From Methanobacteriota archaeon (GTDB lineage: Archaea; Hydrothermarchaeota; Hydrothermarchaeia; Hydrothermarchaeales; JAADFM01): a stretch of DNA of 11,847 bases. A program made the translations under genes and the position numbers. The stretch is from positions 1 through 11,847 of the forward strand of contig JAADFM010000016.1 in the NCBI GenBank assembly GCA_013152845.1, read 5' to 3'. The notes beneath the pieces were generated by a model. That model was not told where the DNA came from. It did not search any database and was given only the letters and a program-made list of their open reading frames with translations. Shown here in pieces: positions 6,568 to 11,847 of the stretch (positions within the stretch are counted from its first letter, which is position 1; each line of letters starts with the position of its first letter).

Positions 6568-6598
6568 TACCAGGCTTTTTGCCTGGTACCCTTTTTTT
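6568..6598 (+). terminator. Intrinsic terminator between aprA and qmoA
   Basis: TACCAGGC (6568-6575), a TTTTT loop and GCCTGGTA (6581-6588) form a perfect 8-bp stem followed by CCC and TTTTTTTATTTT. It lies 13 bp after the aprA stop. It should end a share of transcripts, giving more aprBA than qmo mRNA, or separate two transcription units. Confidence 0.8.
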
Positions 6599-6605
6599 AT
6601 TTTCA

Positions 6606-6615
6606 TTTAATAAAA
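6606..6615 (+). promoter_or_regulatory. AT-rich box (TTTAATAAAA) before qmoA, possible promoter
   Basis: It is centred about 30 bp before the qmoA ATG and directly follows the terminator T tract. The spacing equals that of the AT boxes before several other genes in the window. It could restart transcription for qmoABC-sat. Confidence 0.25.
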
Positions 6616-6640
6616 CGAAGGACTTAAGGTGGAGAAAACC

Positions 6641-7885
6641 ATGAGCGATGAAGGTAGTGCAGGCGGAACTATTCTAGTGGTAGGGGGCGGTATCAGCGGA
6701 ATCACCACCGCTGTCGAGGCGGCGGAGACAGGATACAACGTTGTCCTGGTCGAGAAGAACCCCTCCCTGGGCGGCAGGGTTGCCCAGCTGTCCAAGTATT
6801 TCCCGAAGTTATGTCCTCCTTATTGCGGTCTTGAAATCAACCTCAAAAGGATCAAGACAAATCCGAACATCACCTGTTACACCCTGGCCGAGCTGGAGAG
6901 CGTCTCCGGCGGCCCGGGGGCGTATGATGTAAAAATCAAGGTCAACCCCAGATATGTAAACGACAACTGCACGGCCTGCGGCAAGTGCGCCGAGGCCGTC
7001 TCTACCGAGATACCCAACGAATTCAATTTCGGCATGGATACCACAAAAGCTGCGTATCTCCCCCACGAGCTGGCCTTCCCCTTCAGGTATGTCCTCTCCC
7101 CCAAAATCATCGGGACCGAAGACGCCCAGAAGGCCGCCGCCGCCTGCAAATACAACGCCATCGACCTGGATATGCAGCCCGAGACCATCGAGCTGAAGGT
7201 CGGTTCCATCGTCTATGCCACCGGATGGGAGCCCTTCGATGCAACAAAGATTGAGAACCTGGATGTGGCGGGCAAGGAGAATGTCATAAACAACATGCAG
7301 ATGGAGCGCCTGGCCTCCTCCAACGGTCCCACCGGGGGCAGGATTCAGAGGCCCTCCGACGGCAAGGAGGTGGAATCAATCGCCTTTGTCCAGTGTGCGG
7401 GCTCAAGGGACGAGAACTACCTCCCCTACTGCTCTGCCATCTGCTGCCTGGCCTCCATGAAGCAGGCCACCTATATAAGGGAGCAGAACCCGGATTCCAA
7501 GGTATATATATTCTATATTGACATACGGGCCCCGGGCAAATACGAGCTCTTCTACCAGAGGCTCCAGGAGGACGAGAACGTCTCCTTCATAAAAGGGAAG
7601 GTGGCCCAGATAAACGAGGATGCCGACAAGGGCCTCGAGGTGGTGGCCGAAGACATCCAGACCGGCAACAAGGTCCGCCAGAAGGTGGACATGGTGGTGC
7701 TGGCCACGGGCATGGTGCCCGCCACCGCCGGCCTGCCACAGGTGGAGACAGACGAGTCAGGCTTTGCCATACCAAAGCCGGGAATCTACTCGACCGGTGT
7801 GGCCAAGAAGCCCATGGAAGTGGCGGCCTCGGTCCAGGACGCCACGGGAGCGGCCCTTAAGGCCATTCAGACTGCGAGGGATTGA
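6641..7885 (+). CDS. qmoA: Quinone-interacting membrane-bound oxidoreductase, subunit QmoA
   Basis: QmoA is a soluble HdrA-related flavoprotein of the QmoABC complex, which links the quinone pool to AprAB. The 414-residue protein has an N-terminal FAD Rossmann motif (ILVVGGGISG, residues 11-20; LVEKNPSLGGRVAQLSKYFP), the segment KLCPPYCGLEINLKRI, a three-cysteine C110-x2-C113-x2-C116 stretch, and the HdrA-like QCAGSRDENYLPYCSAICC at about 249-267. It ends with ATGMVPAT and a flavin-domain closing segment (VAASVQDATGAALKAIQ). A fourth ferredoxin cysteine is absent (Val120), so a full ferredoxin cluster is unlikely at that site. I chose the ATG at 6641 because AAGGTGGAG ends six bases before it; the GTG at 6629 is inside that site. 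It overlaps nothing and is followed by qmoB one base after its stop. Confidence 0.96.
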   Translation: MSDEGSAGGTILVVGGGISGITTAVEAAETGYNVVLVEKNPSLGGRVAQLSKYFPKLCPPYCGLEINLKRIKTNPNITCYTLAELESVSGGPGAYDVKIKVNPRYVNDNCTACGKCAEAVSTEIPNEFNFGMDTTKAAYLPHELAFPFRYVLSPKIIGTEDAQKAAAACKYNAIDLDMQPETIELKVGSIVYATGWEPFDATKIENLDVAGKENVINNMQMERLASSNGPTGGRIQRPSDGKEVESIAFVQCAGSRDENYLPYCSAICCLASMKQATYIREQNPDSKVYIFYIDIRAPGKYELFYQRLQEDENVSFIKGKVAQINEDADKGLEVVAEDIQTGNKVRQKVDMVVLATGMVPATAGLPQVETDESGFAIPKPGIYSTGVAKKPMEVAASVQDATGAALKAIQTARD

Positions 7886-7886
7886 A

Positions 7887-10130
7887 ATGACCGAAGAGCA
7901 AGCTCAACCAAAAAAGATTGCTGCTTACATCTGCACAGGATGCGATATCGGGGACTCCCTTGATATCGAGAAGCTGGCCAGTATCCCCCAGGGGTCCAAT
8001 ATCGAAACCAAGACCCATGAGTACCTCTGCGGGGAAGAGGGTGCGGCCATGATACAAAGCGACATCGACGGCGGTGTCAATACGGTGATCATAGCGGCCT
8101 GCTCCCCCAGGGCCAAGACCGATGTCTTCAAGTACGACCCCCTCACGGTCGTCACCGAGAGGGTCAACCTGAGGGAGGGGGTGGTCTGGAGCCACGAGCC
8201 CAACGACGAGGATACCCAGTCCATGGCCGAGGACCAGCTGAAGATGAGCATCGCCAAGGCCCAGAAGGCCGAGTGTCCCGACCCCTACAAGGAGGAGATA
8301 TCCAGGACCATCCTGGTGGTGGGCGGCGGGATTACGGGCCTGACTGCCGCTGCCGAGGCGTCCAAGGCGGGTTCCCAGGTTGTCCTGGTCGAAAAGGAGC
8401 CGGAGCTTGGCGGGTATGTGGCCAAGCTGAAGAGCACCTTCCCCAGCTCCGCCCCCTACGAGGAGCCCGTGGAGCCTGACATCCAGGAGAGGATAAAGGC
8501 AGTGGAGGAGGACGGCAACATCAAGGTATATACCGGGGCGAAGATTGAGAAGATAGTGGGCGCGCCGGGGATGTTCGATGTCACCATCAAGCAGAACGGC
8601 AGCTCCCAGACCGAGAGGATAGGTGCCATCGTCCTGGCCACGGGATTTGTACCATACGACGCCACCAAACTCGACCACCTCGGGTACGGTCTTGATAACG
8701 TGGTTACCAATTTCGAGTTCGAGGAGATGGCCAAGAGCGGTGAACTGGCCCAGAAGGCTCCAAAGAGCGTTGTGTTCATCCAGTGTGCGGGCTCCAGGGA
8801 CCCCGAGCACCTGCCCTACTGCTCGAGCGTCTGCTGCATGACCTCCCTCAAGCAGGCGAAGTACATCCGGGACATGGATTCCGATGCCATGGCGTACATC
8901 ATATACAAGGACATGCGCACCCCCGGCCAGTACGAGAATTTCTACAAGAAGATGCAGGACGACGAGGGGGTCTTCCTGACCAAGGGCGAGGTCACGGGGG
9001 TCTCGGAGGACGGCGGTAGTCTGGTGGTCGAGGCCACCGACACCCTGCTGGGCGAGGACATCAAGGTAAAGGCCGATATGGTGGTGCTGGCCACGGGCAT
9101 GGTGCCGACCACGGCCATCGAGGACGAGGCTGCAAAGGCCGCCTGGGAGGAGTATCTCAGGAGGGGAAGGGAGGAAGACCAGCAGCAGCCGCAGGAGGAG
9201 GAAGAACTGCCGGACGCCCGGATGATTCCCTCCGGCATACTGAACCTGGACTACATGCAGGGCCCGGAGCTTCCTGAACTCAAGAACGGTTACGGGTTCC
9301 CCGATTCCCACTACATATGCTTCCCCTACGAGACCCGGAGGACCGGTATCTATGCCGCCGGGCCGGTGAGGCACCCCATGGACAGCGCAGCCTCTGTCGA
9401 GGATGCGGCCGGGGCGGCCCTCAAGGCCATCCAGTGTGTGGAGCTCACCGCCCAGGGCAGGGCCGTGCATCCCAGGACCTGGGACATGACCTACCCGGAC
9501 CTCTTCACCCAGAGATGCACCCAGTGCAAGAGGTGCACCCAGGAGTGTCCCTTCGGCATGTACAACGAGGACGAGAAGGCATCGCCCCTGCCCAACCCCA
9601 CCAGGTGCCGGCGGTGCGGTGTCTGCCTTGGGGCATGCCCGGAGAGGATTATATCCTTCAAGGACTTCTCCATCGACATTGTCGGTTCCATGGGCAAGGC
9701 CTTCAGCAACCCTGAAGGCAAGTTCAAGGTCGTCGTATTCGCATGCGAGAACGACGCCCTGCCCGCCCTGGACATGGCGGGGGTCAACCGCCTCAAATAC
9801 AGCCCGGCCATACGGGTCATCCCCCTGAGGTGTGCGGGGAATTTGAACCTGGTGTGGGTTGCCGATATCCTGTCCGCAGGGGCCGACGGGATACTGATTC
9901 TGGGCTGCAAGCACGGCGATGACTACCAGTGCCACTTCATAAGGGGCAGCGAGCTCTGCGAGTACCGCCTCGGCAAGGTCCAGGAGACCCTCAACCGGCT
10001 CATGCTGGAGGCCGAGAGGGTGCAGTTCAGGAACATCGCAATAGAGGACTACGACAAGGTGCCACAGATAATCGACGATTTCATGAAGAGGCTCGAAGAG
10101 ATCGGCCCCAATCCATTCAAAGGCTTTTAA
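7887..10130 (+). CDS. qmoB: Qmo complex subunit QmoB (HdrA-like flavoprotein with ferredoxin and MvhD-type domains)
   Basis: This 747-residue cytoplasmic subunit is related to HdrA fused to an MvhD-like domain. Domains in order: an HdrA N-terminal domain with C16-x2-C19, C48 and C72 (in ACSPR), the ligand set of the unusual cluster in HdrA; a FAD domain with ILVVGGGITG at about 142-151 and QCAGSRDPEHLPYCSSVCC; two ferredoxin [4Fe-4S] motifs, CTQCKRCTQECP from about 544 and CRRCGVCLGACP from about 574; and an MvhD-like domain from about 613 with FACEN, RCAG and GCKHGDDYQCHF. QmoB is thought to help pass electrons between QmoC and AprAB. A charged insert (about residues 411-448, rich in Glu and Gln) is discussed separately. 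The start at 7887 follows GAGGG by seven bases and lies one base after the qmoA stop. Confidence 0.96.
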   Translation: MTEEQAQPKKIAAYICTGCDIGDSLDIEKLASIPQGSNIETKTHEYLCGEEGAAMIQSDIDGGVNTVIIAACSPRAKTDVFKYDPLTVVTERVNLREGVVWSHEPNDEDTQSMAEDQLKMSIAKAQKAECPDPYKEEISRTILVVGGGITGLTAAAEASKAGSQVVLVEKEPELGGYVAKLKSTFPSSAPYEEPVEPDIQERIKAVEEDGNIKVYTGAKIEKIVGAPGMFDVTIKQNGSSQTERIGAIVLATGFVPYDATKLDHLGYGLDNVVTNFEFEEMAKSGELAQKAPKSVVFIQCAGSRDPEHLPYCSSVCCMTSLKQAKYIRDMDSDAMAYIIYKDMRTPGQYENFYKKMQDDEGVFLTKGEVTGVSEDGGSLVVEATDTLLGEDIKVKADMVVLATGMVPTTAIEDEAAKAAWEEYLRRGREEDQQQPQEEEELPDARMIPSGILNLDYMQGPELPELKNGYGFPDSHYICFPYETRRTGIYAAGPVRHPMDSAASVEDAAGAALKAIQCVELTAQGRAVHPRTWDMTYPDLFTQRCTQCKRCTQECPFGMYNEDEKASPLPNPTRCRRCGVCLGACPERIISFKDFSIDIVGSMGKAFSNPEGKFKVVVFACENDALPALDMAGVNRLKYSPAIRVIPLRCAGNLNLVWVADILSAGADGILILGCKHGDDYQCHFIRGSELCEYRLGKVQETLNRLMLEAERVQFRNIAIEDYDKVPQIIDDFMKRLEEIGPNPFKGF

Positions 10131-10142
10131 GGAGCGGTAGAG

Positions 10143-11531
10143 ATGGTAGACGAGTATCTGAAACCCGACCTGGACTTCATAAGGAAGATCAAGGGTGCCG
10201 GAGGCGACACGGTCAAGAAATGCTTCCAGTGCGCCACCTGTTCGGTGGTCTGCCCCCAGGCCCCGGAAGACAACCCCTTCCCCAGGAAGGAGATGATATG
10301 GACCCAGTGGGGGTTGAAGGACAAGCTGATGAAGGACCCGGATGTCTGGATTTGCCACTACTGCGGCGATTGCTCCGCCCACTGTCCCAGGGGCGCAAAA
10401 CCCGGGGAGGTCCTCAATGCGATACGCCAGCAGAGTATTTCCAACTATTCCACCCCCGGTGCCCTGACCAACCTGGTGGGCAGCAAGTCCTTCTTCCCGG
10501 TCCTGTTCCTGATTCCGGCGTTGATATTCTTCGGCATGCTCGGTCTAAAAGGCATACCCGACGGACAGATAATCTTCGCCAAGGTCTTCCCCCAGACGAC
10601 CTTCATTGACCCCCTCTTCGGCCTTCTGGCCCTCTTTGTCCTGGCCTCGGCCGGCGGCGGGTCCCTGAGGATGTGGAAGGATATGAAGGCCATGTTCCCC
10701 CCGGTAAAGAAGAAATCCGTGGGAGGGAGCGCTGTCTCTACTGTTATTGAGATATTCAAGCACAGCAAGTTCTATGAGTGCATCGTCAACCGGGACCGGG
10801 CCATCGCCCACATGCTCACCTTTTATGGTTTCGTCCTGCTTTTTGTCACCACCATGATTATAGCCACCGCAGAGTGGGCAGGGGTGCTGGCAGGGATTGA
10901 GCTGTGGAAGCCTGTCGAGTTCAACGGCCATCATTCCGTGACCCCCATGAGCCTGACAAACCCCGCCAAGATCATAGGCAATATCGGTGCCGTGCTCCTG
11001 ATAGCCGGCATAGGGCTGATAACCCTCAACAGGCTCAAAAAGGACGAGAAGGGTGCCTACTTCGACTGGCTTTTGATTATCACCATCCTGGGTCTGGCCT
11101 TCTCCGGCCTGTTTACCGAGCTGACAAGACTTGCAGGTATTGCCGTTGCGGCCTACCCCATGTATGCCATCCACCTGATATTCGTCTTCGTGCTGTTCGC
11201 CTACCTGCCCTTCTCCAAGCTGGCCCACCTGTTCTACCGGACGGTGGCCCTCATCTACCTGGACTATTCCGGCAGGAACGAGCCGGTGGTTACCGTCGAG
11301 GCAGAGGAGGTGCCCGAGGAGGAGGAAGGCGAAGGACCATCCGATGAGGAGGAAGGTCCAGGCGAAGGTGAAGCCGAGGAGCAAGCAGCCGAGGAGGAGG
11401 AAGCAGCCGAAGAGGAGACCGCTACCCCTCCGCCACCACCGGCAGGCACTCCGCCACCCCCGACACCGACCCCGTCATCTGGAGGTGCACCTCCCCCACC
11501 ACCGCCACCTCCGCCACCACCATCAGGTTAA
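10143..11531 (+). CDS. qmoC: Qmo complex membrane subunit QmoC (HdrC/HdrE fusion) with an unusual acidic-proline tail
   Basis: QmoC anchors the Qmo complex and takes electrons from the quinone pool. The N-terminal HdrC-like part has two [4Fe-4S] motifs: C27-x2-C30-x2-C33-x3-C37-P and C71-x2-C74-x2-C77-x3-C81-P. The HdrE-like part follows with about six membrane segments from residue 117 or so to 375 (for example FFPVLFLIPALIFFGMLGL, MLTFYGFVLLFVTTMIIATA, WLLIITILGLAFSGL, YAIHLIFVFVLFAYL). Histidines in AHMLTFYGF, NGHHSVTP and YAIHLIFV are candidate heme b ligands. Residues 386-462 form a Glu-rich then poly-Pro tail not expected in the family. AAGGAG, overlapping the qmoB stop, sets the start 13 bases after qmoB. 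The 38-bp gap to sat shows no terminator. Confidence 0.95.
   Translation: MVDEYLKPDLDFIRKIKGAGGDTVKKCFQCATCSVVCPQAPEDNPFPRKEMIWTQWGLKDKLMKDPDVWICHYCGDCSAHCPRGAKPGEVLNAIRQQSISNYSTPGALTNLVGSKSFFPVLFLIPALIFFGMLGLKGIPDGQIIFAKVFPQTTFIDPLFGLLALFVLASAGGGSLRMWKDMKAMFPPVKKKSVGGSAVSTVIEIFKHSKFYECIVNRDRAIAHMLTFYGFVLLFVTTMIIATAEWAGVLAGIELWKPVEFNGHHSVTPMSLTNPAKIIGNIGAVLLIAGIGLITLNRLKKDEKGAYFDWLLIITILGLAFSGLFTELTRLAGIAVAAYPMYAIHLIFVFVLFAYLPFSKLAHLFYRTVALIYLDYSGRNEPVVTVEAEEVPEEEEGEGPSDEEEGPGEGEAEEQAAEEEEAAEEETATPPPPPAGTPPPPTPTPSSGGAPPPPPPPPPPPSG
11298..11528 (+). repeat. Low-complexity coding tail of qmoC (GAG-rich then CCN-rich)
   Basis: The last 77 codons of qmoC are built first from GAG/GAA repeats with GGC, GCA and GCC (about 40 residues, mostly Glu, Gly, Ala) and then from CCN triplets (about 35 residues, mostly Pro with Gly/Thr/Ser). 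The reading frame stays intact to the TAA. Repeat-unit slippage is likely, so length may differ among strains. Confidence 0.8.
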
Positions 11532-11569
11532 GAATCAGATTACAAAAAACCCAAAGGAGATGATATGAG

Positions 11570-11847
11570 ATGTCTAGGTTAGTTCCACCTCATGGCAGCA
11601 AGGAATTGAAGCCTCTGCTCCTAGAAGGGGAAGAGCTTGAAAAGGAGAAGGAAAAGGCCAAGGGCCTGAACCAGGTCATGATGACCTCCCGGGAGACCGG
11701 GGACCTCATCATGATGGGCATCGGCGGTTTCACGCCCTTGGAAGGTTTCATGGGCAAGGCCGACTGGAAGGGCGTCTGCGAGAACATGTACATGGAGACC
11801 ATGAAGGACGCCCATACCGGCAAGAACCTCTTCTGGCCCATACCCAT
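11570..11847 (+). CDS. sat: ATP sulfurylase (dissimilatory sulfate adenylyltransferase), N-terminal part, cut by window edge
   Basis: Sat makes APS from ATP and sulfate, the first step feeding AprAB. The 92 residues present read [68 protein letters not shown] and NLFWPIP. The LVPPHG opening and [23 protein letters not shown] belong to the N-terminal PUA-like domain of homo-oligomeric bacterial Sat. The catalytic QxRNP and HPxxG motifs lie beyond the window. An AAAGGAGA (11553-11560) nine bases upstream supports the ATG at 11570; the ATG at 11565 meets a stop after five codons. It is the sixth gene of the cluster and has no terminator between it and qmoC, so it is probably co-transcribed with qmoABC. 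Confidence 0.96.
   Translation, partial: MSRLVPPHGSKELKPLLLEGEELEKEKEKAKGLNQVMMTSRETGDLIMMGIGGFTPLEGFMGKADWKGVCENMYMETMKDAHTGKNLFWPIP

Noticed and set aside
7620..7886. Upstream in-frame extension of qmoB
   Set aside because: The first 89 codons overlap the end of qmoA in another frame and are Arg/Trp/Pro-rich junk. The HdrA-like N terminus starts at 7887, with a ribosome site.
7857..10382. Very long minus-strand open frame (about 841 codons) opposite qmoB
   Set aside because: The plus strand encodes a complete, recognisable QmoB. The antisense frame has no domain signature and arises from codon bias.
1..11847. CRISPR array, tRNA, rRNA or insertion sequence
   Set aside because: I saw no regularly spaced repeats, tRNA-like cloverleaf, rRNA segments or transposase fragments.

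Overview
The right two thirds of this window (about 4.1 kb to the end) is a dissimilatory APS-reduction cluster on the + strand in the order aprB-aprA-qmoA-qmoB-qmoC-sat, with sat cut by the window edge. Sat activates sulfate to APS, AprAB reduces APS to sulfite and AMP, and the membrane complex QmoABC is known to pass electrons from the quinone pool to AprAB. Pairing AprBA with Qmo, and the Desulfovibrio/Syntrophobacter-like start of Sat (not the Archaeoglobus type), points to a sulfate reducer rather than a sulfur oxidiser. The dsr genes are not in the window.

The left third (1-4.0 kb) holds small, mostly poorly known genes on both strands. They are a DUF4258/DUF2283 pair (minus, second gene cut by the edge), a roughly ten-helix membrane protein (minus), a two-module zinc-ribbon protein (plus), a small membrane protein (minus), a SagB-type nitroreductase-fold protein (plus), another small membrane protein (minus), and a CxxCxxCC (YkgJ-type) cysteine-cluster protein (minus) divergent from aprB.

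Organism: the DNA is GC-rich with heavy AGG arginine use. Two hairpin-plus-T-tract intrinsic terminators (after the zinc-ribbon gene and after aprA) and strong Shine-Dalgarno sites in the sulfur operon favour a bacterium. Several left-hand genes lack a good Shine-Dalgarno and instead have an AT-rich, TATA-like box about 28-34 nt before the start codon, which resembles short-leader or leaderless promoters. My best guess is an uncultured bacterial sulfate reducer, possibly a Chloroflexota/Dehalococcoidia-like lineage. This is inference only, and no rRNA or marker gene is present.

Main oddities: aprA is split by one frameshift near 5192-5200 that looks like loss of a few bases in a conserved region. 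QmoC carries an 77-residue Glu-rich then poly-Pro tail. QmoB has a charged insert before the end of its flavin domain. A perfect terminator separates aprBA from qmoABC-sat. I do not see a clearly novel multi-gene system; most of the window is a recognisable sulfate-reduction locus with a few lineage-specific additions.
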